Position numbers and translations under genes: made by a program | The notes under the pieces: generated by a model | The model's input: only the letters and a program-made list of their open reading frames with translations | What the model was told of the DNA's origin: nothing | Database searches by the model: none | Assembly (NCBI RefSeq): GCF_003458715.1 | Contig: NZ_QRVI01000002.1 | Location: 62,001-126,000 of the forward strand | Direction of reading: 5' to 3' | DNA length: 64,000 nt | Source: Eubacterium sp. AF22-8LB | Lineage (GTDB): Bacteria; Bacillota_I; Bacilli_A; Erysipelotrichales; Erysipelotrichaceae | Shown: positions 43,167-52,730 of the stretch, piece by piece | Position numbering within the stretch: the stretch's first letter is position 1 | How the letters are laid out: each line of letters begins with the position of its first letter

Positions 43167-44940
43167 GAACGACGAATATTTATTTCTAGGCTTATTACTC
43201 ATTCCTACAATATGGTTTGCATTTTTGATTGCACCATATATGGATCAAGGACTCATTCATGCACTACCTTATCTAAGTGAAGCATTGAATCATCCCTTTC
43301 AATTTCAATGGTGTGATAATTCTTTAAAAACGATTGGAATATTCCTGGTTATCTATGTTTTAGGAATTGGTATTTACTTATCCAATGAAAAGAATTACAG
43401 ACAAAAAGAAGAGTATGGATCAGCTAGATGGGGATATATACGCTCTTTAGTAAAGAAACATTCGAATAAGGATTTCTTTGAAAATAAGTTATTTACGCAA
43501 AAAACACGAATGGATATTCATGGAAAAATTAAAAACGTAAATCTTCATACGGTTGTGATTGGTGGTTCTGGCGCTGGTAAAACTCGATATTATGCTAAGC
43601 CTAACATTATGCAGTGTAATACGAGCTATGTAGTATTAGATCCAAAAGGAGAAATTATCAAAAGTGTAGGTCATATGCTTGAAGATGAGGGGTATGAAAT
43701 CAAAGTTATTGATTTAATCGATATGTCTAAATCATTGGGGTATAATCCATTTCATTATATTCAAAGTGACAAGGATGTATTGAAATTGATCACGAATCTA
43801 ATTCGTAATACAACTCCAAAAGGATCTTCTACAAACGATCCGTTTTGGGAGAAAAGTGAAACAGCATTACTTGAAGCATTGATGTTATATTTATATCATT
43901 ATGCGCCGGAGGATGAGCAAAACTTTACGATGGTAATGGAGATGCTGAATTATGCTGAAGTAAAAGAAGATGAAGATGATTATGAGAGTCCGTTGGATGA
44001 GTTATTTAAACGTCTAGAAACGATAGATAGTAATTCTTTAGCACTTAAACAATATAAAATATATAAACAGGCAGCAGGTAAGACCGCTAAATCTATTTTG
44101 ATTTCAGTCGGTGTAAGACTTGCTGCTTTTAACTTGGAAGAACTTGCATCACTTACTAGATATGATGAGATGGAGTTAGAGCAGATAGGCGAAAGGAAAA
44201 CAGCCTTATTTGCGATTATTCCTGATAATGATTCAACATTTAATTTTGTCATCGGTATGTTGTATACTCAGTTATTTCAAATGTTATATTATCAAGCAGA
44301 TTTTGTTCATGGCGGCCAGCTTCCAGTGCCAGTACATTTTATTATGGATGAATTTGCCAATGTTGCTTTACCAGACGAGTTTGATAAGTTGCTTTCGACA
44401 ATGCGATCACGACTTATTTTTGTATCCATTATTTTACAGAATTTGGCACAGATCAAAGCATTATATAAGGATACTTGGGAGTCGATTATGGGAAACTGTG
44501 ATTCTAAATTGTATTTAGGTGGAAATGAACAAAGTACACATGAATATATAAGTAAGGAGCTTGGAAAGGCAACGATTGATACAAATACGTATGGTAAATC
44601 AGAAGGTAGAAGTGGAAGTTTCACAACAAATTCTCAGAGAACTGGAAGGGAATTGTTAACTTCTGATGAAGTTCGTTTACTGGACAATAATTATGCTGTT
44701 CTATTTTTGAAAGGTGAAAGGCCTGTTCGAGATAGAAAATTTAATTTGTTAAAACATCCTCGTATTAAACAAACAATGGATGGAGGTCGTGAACCGTACA
44801 TTCATGGACAAGTGAATCATTTTATTGAGGATTGGCAAAATATTCTTCTTAGCAATAATGAGTATGAATTATTGGATGTAGAAGAAACAGAAAACTATTT
44901 AAAGGAGATTGAAGAAGATGAAGAAAATAAAAATGATTAG
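43153..44940 (+). CDS. type IV coupling protein (VirD4/TraG-like)
   Basis: A 595-residue ATPase: two N-terminal membrane segments, EEYGSARW, Walker A VIGGSGAGKTRYYAKPN near residue 137, Walker B VHFIMDEFANVALPDEF near residue 394, and the C-terminal LLTSDEVRLLDNNYAVLFLKGERP. It links the relaxosome to the secretion channel and drives DNA export at the inner membrane face. The 3' end overlaps the Maff2-like gene. Confidence 0.93.
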   Translation: MRDAKNDEYLFLGLLLIPTIWFAFLIAPYMDQGLIHALPYLSEALNHPFQFQWCDNSLKTIGIFLVIYVLGIGIYLSNEKNYRQKEEYGSARWGYIRSLVKKHSNKDFFENKLFTQKTRMDIHGKIKNVNLHTVVIGGSGAGKTRYYAKPNIMQCNTSYVVLDPKGEIIKSVGHMLEDEGYEIKVIDLIDMSKSLGYNPFHYIQSDKDVLKLITNLIRNTTPKGSSTNDPFWEKSETALLEALMLYLYHYAPEDEQNFTMVMEMLNYAEVKEDEDDYESPLDELFKRLETIDSNSLALKQYKIYKQAAGKTAKSILISVGVRLAAFNLEELASLTRYDEMELEQIGERKTALFAIIPDNDSTFNFVIGMLYTQLFQMLYYQADFVHGGQLPVPVHFIMDEFANVALPDEFDKLLSTMRSRLIFVSIILQNLAQIKALYKDTWESIMGNCDSKLYLGGNEQSTHEYISKELGKATIDTNTYGKSEGRSGSFTTNSQRTGRELLTSDEVRLLDNNYAVLFLKGERPVRDRKFNLLKHPRIKQTMDGGREPYIHGQVNHFIEDWQNILLSNNEYELLDVEETENYLKEIEEDEENKND

Positions 44941-45223
44941 AAAAGTATTATTCTTTGCATATGTTGCATTGGTGATTGTAGGAAACTTTGCAACACCGGT
45001 TTATGCAGCAAATGATCCAGTTACTGTTGTAAATAACTTCAGTGAATTTATGTTTGGACTTATTCGAGCGATTGGAATGATTTTATTAGGTTTTGGAATT
45101 GTACAGGTAGGACTTTCTTTGAAAAGTCATGATCCAAGTCAAAGAGCGAACGGTTTTATGACGGTAGCCGGAGGAATCATTATTACTTTTGCTAAAGAGA
45201 TTTTGAATATTATTGTAGGATAG
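44918..45223 (+). CDS. Maff2-family pilin-like membrane protein (VirB2-like)
   Basis: A 101-residue protein with a signal-like first segment (VLFFAYVALVIVGNFATPVYA), then a second segment rich in Gly and Ile (LIRAIGMILLGFGIVQVGLSL) and a third (FMTVAGGIIITFAKEILNII). This is the Maff2/VirB2-like layout of Tn1549-type elements. It probably builds part of the mating channel. ATG at 44918 gives a proper distance from AAAGGAG. Confidence 0.8.
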   Translation: MKKIKMIRKVLFFAYVALVIVGNFATPVYAANDPVTVVNNFSEFMFGLIRAIGMILLGFGIVQVGLSLKSHDPSQRANGFMTVAGGIIITFAKEILNIIVG

Positions 45224-45237
45224 GATGGTGATTTCTA

Positions 45238-46068
45238 GTGAGTGGAATCATAGATAACCTAACTAGTGCCATCAATACCTGGAATTCTAAATTAGCTGAA
45301 ATATGGTTGTTATTAACAGAATCACCTGAAACTTTTAAAGGTGGTGATATTTGGCAAATCATAGTTAAAATACATGGAGCACTTCAAGCAATTGGATTAG
45401 CACTTCTTGTGCTATTCTTTGTTTGGGGATTGATTAGAACCTGCACAAGTTGGCAGGATGTAAAAAGGCCGGAACAGGCCTTTAAATTGTTTTTAAGATT
45501 TATTATTGCCAGGGAAATGGTGATGTATGGAATGGAATTAATGACAAAGATATTTGAGATAGTACAAGGAATTATTCAAGCGATTACTGAAACTGCAGGA
45601 TTAGGTGTATCAAGTGAAACTGTATTGCCACAAGAAATCATTGATGCAGTAAGTAATACAGGATTTTTGGAATCTATTCCTTTGTGGGCAGTTACACTAT
45701 TAGGATCAATATTCATTACAATACTATCGTTTGTGATGATTTTAACTGTGTATGGAAGGTTCTTTAAATTGTATATGTACACAGCTATCTCTCCAATACC
45801 ACTTGCAGCAGCTGCTGGAGAAAGTACACAAAACACAGCATTTACGTTTATTAAAAGCTATGCAGGAGTATGCTTAGAAGGAGCTATTATTGTTCTTGCT
45901 TGTATTATTTTTTCAGCTTTTGCGTCTAGTGCACCAGTAGTTGATACTACAGCATCTAGTGTATCTATGGTATGGAGCTATGTCGGTGAACTGATATTTA
46001 ATATGCTGGTTTTAGTTGGTTCTATTAAAATGAGTGATCGTATAGTCAAAGAAATGATGGGTTTGTGA
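45238..46068 (+). CDS. VirB6/TrbL-like channel protein
   Basis: A 276-residue membrane protein with about six segments, including IHGALQAIGLALLVLFFVWGLIRT, IPLWAVTLLGSIFITILSFVMILTVYGRFFKLYMYTAISPIPLAAAAG and AGVCLEGAIIVLACIIFSAF. The topology and the ISPIPLA block match VirB6/TrbL-like proteins of Gram-positive elements. Starts with GTG at 45238. Forms part of the transfer channel. Confidence 0.85.
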   Translation: MSGIIDNLTSAINTWNSKLAEIWLLLTESPETFKGGDIWQIIVKIHGALQAIGLALLVLFFVWGLIRTCTSWQDVKRPEQAFKLFLRFIIAREMVMYGMELMTKIFEIVQGIIQAITETAGLGVSSETVLPQEIIDAVSNTGFLESIPLWAVTLLGSIFITILSFVMILTVYGRFFKLYMYTAISPIPLAAAAGESTQNTAFTFIKSYAGVCLEGAIIVLACIIFSAFASSAPVVDTTASSVSMVWSYVGELIFNMLVLVGSIKMSDRIVKEMMGL

Positions 46069-46163
46069 TTTTTTACTTCTTAATAATTAAGATATAAATG
46101 AAATTGTGAAGAAATCTATTCAGAAGAAGATACCAAATACTCTAAATTGAGAATGAATCTGAT

Positions 46164-46214
46164 CTGTAAAAAAATTACAGTATCTATTGACCGTAAAAAA
46201 ATTACGGTTATAAT
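46164..46214 (+). promoter_or_regulatory. promoter with two tandem inverted repeats for the ATPase/toprim module
   Basis: CTGTAA-aaaaa-TTACAG (46164-46180) and CCGTAA-aaaaa-TTACGG (46191-46207) are 27 bp apart. The second spans the spacer of a promoter with -35 TTGACC (46187-46192) and -10 TATAAT (46209-46214). This looks like a repressor-controlled promoter inside the transfer operon. Confidence 0.65.
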
Positions 46215-46232
46215 GAAGCTGAGGTGATACTA

Positions 46233-47348
46233 ATGCTTAAACATTTCAGAGTTAATAATTTTAAGAATTTTAAAGATGACTTAGATATTGATTTTTCAGA
46301 TGTGAATGGATATAAGTTTTCTCAAGATTGTATTACTAATGATTTGATTGGAAAAATGATTATTTATGGTAAAAATGGAAGTGGTAAAACAAATTTAAGT
46401 AAAGCTCTTTGTGATTTAAAAGAAACATTAACGATGTCTAATGATATGAAATCAAACCATTCTTTTATTTCAAATGCGAACTCTAATAACGAGATTACGA
46501 CTTTTACTTATACCTTCCTATTCAATAATAAGAAAGACAAAGTGGTATATGAATATCAAAAAACAGATTTATTCAATTTAACCAATGAAGTATTAAATAT
46601 AAATGGAAAAATCATCTATTCTTATGATTTTAATAAGAATAGATTTATAGAAAAAAGCGAAGACTATTTTCATAATTCAGATATTTTCTCAATTTATCAA
46701 AAAAATACTAATCCATCATTACCATTTGTACGCTGGTTAGTAAATAATGGTGCTGTAGAAAAGAGTTCGGTTTTTAACAAGATGTATGAGTATGCAGTAA
46801 AAATAACACAAATATTTACTCCTACAACTGCATTGATTCAATTATCAAGAAATGAATTAGACGAACTTGATCGTAATGTGAATGATTTAGAAGATTTTTT
46901 GAATTATATGGGTATTGAATGTAAATTGTCTATGGAAAAACTGCCAGATGGTAGTAAAGAGCTTTATTTTGTATTTAAAAATAGAAAAGTAGCCTTCTTA
47001 GAGAATGCATCTAGTGGAACATTGTCATTGTTTAATTTTTATATTCGGTTTTTAATGCCACATAAAGAAAGTTCTATTCTTTATTTTGATGAATTTGATG
47101 CCTTTTTTCATTTTGAATTATCTGAAAAAATCATCCAATATATTAAAGAAAAATATAAAGATTCTTTGGTTATCTTTACTACGCACAACACAAATTTAAT
47201 GAGTAATAAAATTATGCGTCCTGATACATTGTTCATACTTTCAACAAGTGGAAAATTAACACCGTTATGCAAAGCGACGGATCGTGAGTTAAGAGAAGGT
47301 CATAATCTTGGTAAATTGTATATGAATGGTGAGTTTGATGAAGACTAA
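46233..47348 (+). CDS. AAA ATPase of a putative defence module
   Basis: A 371-residue SMC/OLD-like ATPase. Walker A is IYGKNGSGKTNLSKAL at residues 44-59. Walker B is SILYFDEFDAFFHFELSEK near residue 282 and the switch histidine is in IFTTHNTNLMSN. The C-terminal LCKATDRELREGHNLGKLYMNGEF is shared by ATPases found with toprim or RloB-like partners in abortive-infection systems. ATG at 46233 after GAGGTG. It overlaps the next gene by 11 bp and has its own operator-bearing promoter, so it is cargo and not a transfer gene. Confidence 0.75.
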   Translation: MLKHFRVNNFKNFKDDLDIDFSDVNGYKFSQDCITNDLIGKMIIYGKNGSGKTNLSKALCDLKETLTMSNDMKSNHSFISNANSNNEITTFTYTFLFNNKKDKVVYEYQKTDLFNLTNEVLNINGKIIYSYDFNKNRFIEKSEDYFHNSDIFSIYQKNTNPSLPFVRWLVNNGAVEKSSVFNKMYEYAVKITQIFTPTTALIQLSRNELDELDRNVNDLEDFLNYMGIECKLSMEKLPDGSKELYFVFKNRKVAFLENASSGTLSLFNFYIRFLMPHKESSILYFDEFDAFFHFELSEKIIQYIKEKYKDSLVIFTTHNTNLMSNKIMRPDTLFILSTSGKLTPLCKATDRELREGHNLGKLYMNGEFDED

Positions 47349-48117
47349 AAATATATTATTTATAGTCGAGGGTAAGAATGATGAGCCACGATTTATTGAG
47401 CAACTTTTATCAAAATGTTATCCAGCATCAAACTTTAAAATATATTCCTATGAAGCAAATTTGCATATGCTTGCAAGCAGGTTAGAAAATGATTATTTTG
47501 ATTTTGAAGAAGATGAATTAGATATATTGCTATTTTTAAAGTCTTACGAAACAAAACATAAAAAAATCTTTGACTTAAAATATACAGATGTATTTCTAAT
47601 ATTCGACTTCGAGCCTCAGCATCCAGATTTGCATTTTGATACGATTCAAAAAATGATTCGGTACTTCAATCAATCTGATGAAAGGGGAAAGTTATTCATT
47701 AACTATCCGATGATGCAGTCTTATAGACATTTAAAAGCCCTACCTGATAATGTTTTTTTGCAGACTAGATTGTATAAACAAGATTTTAAACACTATAAAG
47801 AAATAGTATCAAATGAAAGCTTTAATAACGACATTTCAACATACGATTACACAACATTCGTAAGTTTAGCATTCCATCATTTAACTAAACTATTATTCAT
47901 TCAAAATAAAGAGAATCGAGCACCGACAATGGATGATTATGATCATTTAAATTATGCAAAAATATTTGATATTCAATACGAAAACTTGAAAAACAATTTT
48001 ATTTGGATAGTTAATACATGTATTTTAATTCTAATTGACTACAAACCAAAAAATTTCTTTGATCAAATCACAAAACATGAAACATCATTTAAATTACCCT
48101 ATATCGAGCAGAGTTAA
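47338..48117 (+). CDS. toprim-like effector of the putative defence module
   Basis: A 259-residue soluble protein. FIVEGKNDEPRF at residues 8-19 resembles the first toprim motif (conserved glutamate) and VFLIFDFEPQHPD at 85-97 the acidic second motif. The rest is helical and unrecognised. Pairing an ATPase with a toprim-like nuclease recalls OLD-, PARIS- and AbiL-type systems, in which the ATPase senses infection and the partner acts on nucleic acid. This exact pair is not one I can name. Start overlaps the ATPase stop. Confidence 0.6.
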   Translation: MKTKNILFIVEGKNDEPRFIEQLLSKCYPASNFKIYSYEANLHMLASRLENDYFDFEEDELDILLFLKSYETKHKKIFDLKYTDVFLIFDFEPQHPDLHFDTIQKMIRYFNQSDERGKLFINYPMMQSYRHLKALPDNVFLQTRLYKQDFKHYKEIVSNESFNNDISTYDYTTFVSLAFHHLTKLLFIQNKENRAPTMDDYDHLNYAKIFDIQYENLKNNFIWIVNTCILILIDYKPKNFFDQITKHETSFKLPYIEQS

Positions 48118-48131
48118 TCTCTGCTTTTATT
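48107..48131 (+). terminator. terminator-like hairpin after the ATPase/toprim module
   Basis: AGCAGAG, 5-nt loop, CTCTGCT and TTTATT, overlapping the stop of the toprim-like gene and 29 bp before the next start. Confidence 0.65.
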
Positions 48132-48159
48132 ATGCCATTTTGGAGGAAAGGAAAATAAC

Positions 48160-48393
48160 ATGAAAGAATATATATTAAATACAATTGTACTAAAAACAGG
48201 AGATTCAATTGAAATAGTTGAACCTTCAACTTTACCTATGAAAGATAGGGTTATGTATAAGTTACAACATGAACAGGATCGAGTTGTGATTTCAAGAGAA
48301 AATGGGAAGATGGTGATTCCAATGGAGAATATTATGTTCTCATCATCTATCCCTTTGGACATTATTCATGAGGATTTTGATGATGAAGTCTAA
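48160..48393 (+). CDS. hypothetical small protein before prgI, 77 aa
   Basis: A small soluble protein with beta-like composition (YILNTIVLKTGDSIEIVEPSTLP, RVVISRENGKMVIPMENIMFS). No membrane segment and no family recognised. It follows a GGAGGAAAGG ribosome site and its end overlaps the PrgI-like gene, so it belongs to the resumed transfer operon. Confidence 0.65.
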   Translation: MKEYILNTIVLKTGDSIEIVEPSTLPMKDRVMYKLQHEQDRVVISRENGKMVIPMENIMFSSSIPLDIIHEDFDDEV

Positions 48394-48808
48394 TTTTGAA
48401 ATTAAGATCAATAAGGAAATACGGGATTATACGGAGAGTATATTTTTTGGCTTATCTCTTCGACAGAGCATATTCTCTATTATTGCTTGTGGGATAGCTT
48501 GTGGTATCTTCTTTTTGTTGAATGATACGCTAGGGACTGAAATAACTAGCTGGTTATGTATGCTTGGAGCAGCACCATTTGCTGCTTTTGGATTTATAAG
48601 ATTTCAGGGTATGTATACAGAAGATATTGTTAAGACGGTATTTAATTCGTTGTTATTATCGTCTAGAGATTTAATCAATAAACCATTTAACTTGTATGAT
48701 GAGGTTTTTGAGCCAATGATTAAACAATCAAGAAAGGAGTCAATTGTACATGATAAAAAGTTACGAAAGATTGAAAAAGCAGAACAAAGAAAGAATAAGA
48801 GTGCCTAG
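48380..48808 (+). CDS. PrgI-family transfer protein
   Basis: About 142 residues: EIKINKEIRDYTESIFFGLSLRQSIFSIIACGIACGIFFLL then a second membrane segment, FAAFGFIRFQGM, and a basic tail. This is the PrgI family, the VirB3-like partner encoded directly before VirB4. ATG at 48380 or 48383. The 3' end overlaps virB4 by about 59 bp. Confidence 0.85.
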   Translation: MMKSNFEIKINKEIRDYTESIFFGLSLRQSIFSIIACGIACGIFFLLNDTLGTEITSWLCMLGAAPFAAFGFIRFQGMYTEDIVKTVFNSLLLSSRDLINKPFNLYDEVFEPMIKQSRKESIVHDKKLRKIEKAEQRKNKSA

Positions 48809-51086
48809 GACAGTGCAGGATACCATCCCAGTAGATTCAGTCTATAAGGATGGTATTTTTCGTTCTGGAAACAGATACACAAAGAGTTATAGGTTTTTGG
48901 ATATTAATTATAAGATTGCATCAGGAGAAGATAAAAATAATTTATTTCTAACATATAGTGATCTACTAAATTCTTTTGATCCATCTGTAATGACGAAAAT
49001 TACCATTAATAATCGAAAAGTTGATATCAAAAAATTTAAAGAAGATATTTTAATTCCATTAAAAGAGGATGGATTGGATAAGTACAGAGTTGAATATAAC
49101 GAGATGTTATTGTCCAAATTAGCAGAAGGTGATGATATTATCCAGGAAAAATATATTACAGTTACAGTTTTTAAAAGTAACATAGAAGAAGCTAGATTTA
49201 CTTTTTCTCGTATAACTGCAGAATTTTCAACTTTATTTTCTAGACTTGGAAGTTCTTGTATTGAATTGGATGCAGAAGAACGTTTAAAGATATTACATGA
49301 TTTTTATCGAAGTGAAACAGAGGAATTCCAATTAGATCTATCCGATTTAGCTAGGAAAGGACATTATTTTAAAGATTTAATTACTCCAAGAATGTGCAAA
49401 TACCACAATAAGTATTTTGAGTTTGACGGTAAATATGGTCGTGTTCTTTATTTAAATAATTATCCTGGATTTCTAAAGGATGAATTTGTATCGGAGTTGT
49501 GTGATTTGAATAAAAATTTGATGTATTCAATGGATATTATTACAGTGCCCACAGATGAAGCAGTTCGAGAAGTGGAAAATAAATTTCTTGGTGTTGAAAA
49601 GAATATTACAGATTGGCAAATGAAGCAGAATCGTAATAACAACTTTTCAGCAATCATTCCATATGATATGGAATTGCAACGCAAAGAGTGTAAGGAGTTC
49701 CTGGATGATTTAATTGTACGAGATCAAAGAATGATGCTTTGTAACATTACGGTTGTACATTTAGCTGATTCTATTGAAGAATTGAATAAGGATACAGAAA
49801 CATTGAAGGCAGTAGCTCGTAAATATGTTTGTGAACTGGAAACTTTGTATTTTTCAAAAAGGCAATTAGATGGTCTACAAACAGTATTGCCAATAGGAGT
49901 CAACAAATTAAATATCACGCGTACTTTATTAACCGAAAGTGCGGCTGTATTCATTCCTTTTAGAGCACATGAGATTATGCAAAAGGGTGGGGTTTGGTTT
50001 GGCCAAAATGCGATTACAAACAATCCTATTCTTTGTAACAAGGCATTGCTTCAAAATCCTAACTCTTTCTTTTTTGGTATTCCAGGATCCGGGAAATCAT
50101 TCTTAACAAAAGAAGAAATTGAATTCTTGATCTTATCTACAGATGATGACATTATCATTGCAGATCCAGAAGGAGAATATGATTCCATAATCAATGCTTT
50201 AGGTGGACAGATCATACGTATTAGTACAAATAGTACGGATTATATTAATGCAATGGAAATGGTAGAGGGATATGGCGATAGTGGAAACTCAATTGCCGAT
50301 AAATCTCAATTTTTGATGTCTGTATTTGAAAATTTAGATGCTAATCATGGCGGTATTACACCAATTGACAGATCTATTATCGATAGATGTGTAACGCTAG
50401 TTTACCAGGAAGCAAAAACCAATGGCTATGTACCAACGTTAAAACATCTTTATAAAAAGTTATTGGAACAAAATGAACCAGAAGCTAAATCTTTAGCTAT
50501 TAAACTAGAATTATTTACAAATGGATCATTAAATATATTTGCTCATGAAACGAATGTAGATATCAAGTCTAGAATTTTATCGTTTAACATTTTTAATTTG
50601 GGAAAACAATTAAAAACATTAGGCCTATTGGTAATTACAGATGCCATTATCAATCGTGTGAATGAAAACTGGAGAAAAGGGAAACGTACTCATATCTTCA
50701 TTGATGAGATTCATGTTATTTTTGAGAATGAAGAAAGTGCAACATTCTTTGCCTCGGCCTGGAGGCAGTTCCGTAAAAGAGATGCATATCCTACAGGGAT
50801 TACACAGAATGTTAAATATTTATTATCGTCTCAGCAAGGAATTAGTATGTTATCCAATTCTGAATTTATTGTCATGTTGAATCAATCGGCAAACGATAGA
50901 GAAGATTTAGCTAAATTGTTAAATATCTCAGAGGAACAGATGAGCTATATTACAAATGCTCCTATAGGCTGTGGATTGATTAAGTATGGTGGATCTATAG
51001 TTCCATTTGTAAATAAGATGCCAAAAGGATTGTTGTATGATTTAAATACTACAAGGCCAGGAGATAAAAAAATAATTGTCCAATAA
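48750..51086 (+). CDS. VirB4-like conjugation ATPase
   Basis: A 778-residue cytoplasmic ATPase that powers assembly of the mating channel. Walker A is FFGIPGSGKSFLTKEE near residue 448, IIIADPEGEYDSIINALGGQIIRIS follows, and Walker B is THIFIDEIHVIFENEESA near residue 648. TQNVKYLLSSQQGISMLSNSEFIVMLNQS is near the end. ATG at 48750 is 10 nt after AAAGGAG and is preferred over the TTG at 48744. A strong terminator follows. Confidence 0.93.
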   Translation: MIKSYERLKKQNKERIRVPRTVQDTIPVDSVYKDGIFRSGNRYTKSYRFLDINYKIASGEDKNNLFLTYSDLLNSFDPSVMTKITINNRKVDIKKFKEDILIPLKEDGLDKYRVEYNEMLLSKLAEGDDIIQEKYITVTVFKSNIEEARFTFSRITAEFSTLFSRLGSSCIELDAEERLKILHDFYRSETEEFQLDLSDLARKGHYFKDLITPRMCKYHNKYFEFDGKYGRVLYLNNYPGFLKDEFVSELCDLNKNLMYSMDIITVPTDEAVREVENKFLGVEKNITDWQMKQNRNNNFSAIIPYDMELQRKECKEFLDDLIVRDQRMMLCNITVVHLADSIEELNKDTETLKAVARKYVCELETLYFSKRQLDGLQTVLPIGVNKLNITRTLLTESAAVFIPFRAHEIMQKGGVWFGQNAITNNPILCNKALLQNPNSFFFGIPGSGKSFLTKEEIEFLILSTDDDIIIADPEGEYDSIINALGGQIIRISTNSTDYINAMEMVEGYGDSGNSIADKSQFLMSVFENLDANHGGITPIDRSIIDRCVTLVYQEAKTNGYVPTLKHLYKKLLEQNEPEAKSLAIKLELFTNGSLNIFAHETNVDIKSRILSFNIFNLGKQLKTLGLLVITDAIINRVNENWRKGKRTHIFIDEIHVIFENEESATFFASAWRQFRKRDAYPTGITQNVKYLLSSQQGISMLSNSEFIVMLNQSANDREDLAKLLNISEEQMSYITNAPIGCGLIKYGGSIVPFVNKMPKGLLYDLNTTRPGDKKIIVQ

Positions 51087-51093
51087 AATACAA

Positions 51094-51131
51094 AAGACTC
51101 ATTAAAAAATTAGATTTAATGAGTCTTGTTT
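51094..51131 (+). terminator. intrinsic terminator after virB4
   Basis: AAGACTCATTAAA, 8-nt loop, TTTAATGAGTCTT: a perfect 13-bp stem followed by GTTTATAT. Confidence 0.85.
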
Positions 51132-51248
51132 ATATATAAAATGTTGAGGTATCAGCTAATTCAGAACAAGATATTTTCGAATACATCAACTAAGTTTTGG
51201 GACAATTAAAGTAAGCAAGTATTAAAGATGTTAAAGGAGTTGATGTAG

Positions 51249-52730
51249 ATGAAAGCTATAAAGACAAAACAGAAAGTACTATCCATAAAAACAAAGGATG
51301 TTAAAGGGAATGTGAATCATTTTATTAAGCAGCAAACTATTCACATAAGAAATAAGGAAGAAGATAAAAAGGTAGAACAGTCTGTTAAAACAAATCCGAA
51401 CGTACAAGCTACGAATAACGTTAGTGAAGTTGCTAAGCAGACGTTTATAGAATCAAAGCAGCGTGCTACAAAATTTATTAAACATAAGCATAGAGAGCAT
51501 AAGTTTAAAACTGCAGATAAGAAGGCAATGAGTGAATCTATTCCGGTACACAATCAAAGAATTACTTATGTATCTAAGGCAAAGCATCATGTTGTAAACA
51601 AAATAAATATTTCTAAGATTAAACAAACAGCGGATAAAGTAGTAACACAACCGGCTATTAAGAGTACAAATAGAGTAATAAAAACATCCATAGAAGTGGT
51701 CAAGAAGAGTGTATCAGCGATGAATACACTTTTTTCTTTTGGAACGGGATTGATTTTATTACTTGTTGTTACTTTATTTATTGGAACATTTAGTGTGCTG
51801 GCACAGGATGGTGGATCAAATAGTGAAATTGTTTCTTTAAGTGAAGAAGTCATTGCGTATGAAGATACAATTCGAAAATATGCAAAAGAATATGATATTG
51901 AGGATTATGTCACCTTATTACAGGCAATTATGATGCAGGAGTCAGGAGGAAAAGGCAATGATCCAATGCAGGCAAGTGAGTCAGGGTATAATACAAAATA
52001 TCCTAGAGTACCTAATGGAATTACGGACCCTGAGTATTCTATTGAAGTGGGAACACATACTTTTTCAGATTGTTTAAAGAAAGCAAAAGTAAAGGATTCA
52101 TCCGATACGGAACGTATATATTTGGCTTTGCAGGGATATAATTACGGCTCTGGCTATATTGAATGGGCAATTCGTAATTTTGGTGGATATTCTAAATATA
52201 ATGCACAACAGTTTTCTGATAATAAAAAACAAGAGTTAAATGTATCCGGCTATGGGGATCCTTCTTACGTTGATCACGTTATGAGATATGTAGGGATCAC
52301 TTTTAGAGGTGGTACAAATCCTAATTTTAATAATCTAGAAGCCTGGGTGACAAGGAATCCTTATGCACAGGCTGGATTATATGGACAATGTACATGGTTT
52401 GCTTGGGGAAGATTTTATGAATTATATGGATATGATCCGGGCTTTAGCGGTGATGGAAGCAGTTGTGTTAAGGAATTGATAGCAGCACATCCAGACAAAT
52501 TTGAACGATCTTCTTCGCCAAAAGCCGGTGCAGTGTTCTCTGCTATTGGACATAATCATGTTGGCATAGTCATTGCAGTAAAAGACAATACATTAACTGT
52601 TCAAGAAGGTAATCTTGATGGTATTACAAATACATTTCAAGATGCAAAAAAGGATTGGCAAACAAAATCCTATACGTTAGATCAATTAAGATCTATATAT
52701 GGTGGAGTGGTGTTTGCTAACCCAAAGTAA
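51249..52730 (+). CDS. transfer-associated cell-wall hydrolase (lysozyme-like + CHAP)
   Basis: A 493-residue protein: about 150 basic residues at the N-terminus, a membrane segment near residue 170 (FGTGLILLLVVTLFIGTFSVLA), a lysozyme-like transglycosylase domain (YVTLLQAIMMQESGG with the catalytic glutamate, then ALQGYNYGSGYIEWA), and a C-terminal CHAP amidase domain (YGQCTWFAWGRFYEL with the cysteine, HNHVGIVIAV with the histidine). It opens peptidoglycan for the mating channel, like the lysozyme proteins of Tn916 and Tn1549. Confidence 0.9.
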   Translation: MKAIKTKQKVLSIKTKDVKGNVNHFIKQQTIHIRNKEEDKKVEQSVKTNPNVQATNNVSEVAKQTFIESKQRATKFIKHKHREHKFKTADKKAMSESIPVHNQRITYVSKAKHHVVNKINISKIKQTADKVVTQPAIKSTNRVIKTSIEVVKKSVSAMNTLFSFGTGLILLLVVTLFIGTFSVLAQDGGSNSEIVSLSEEVIAYEDTIRKYAKEYDIEDYVTLLQAIMMQESGGKGNDPMQASESGYNTKYPRVPNGITDPEYSIEVGTHTFSDCLKKAKVKDSSDTERIYLALQGYNYGSGYIEWAIRNFGGYSKYNAQQFSDNKKQELNVSGYGDPSYVDHVMRYVGITFRGGTNPNFNNLEAWVTRNPYAQAGLYGQCTWFAWGRFYELYGYDPGFSGDGSSCVKELIAAHPDKFERSSSPKAGAVFSAIGHNHVGIVIAVKDNTLTVQEGNLDGITNTFQDAKKDWQTKSYTLDQLRSIYGGVVFANPK

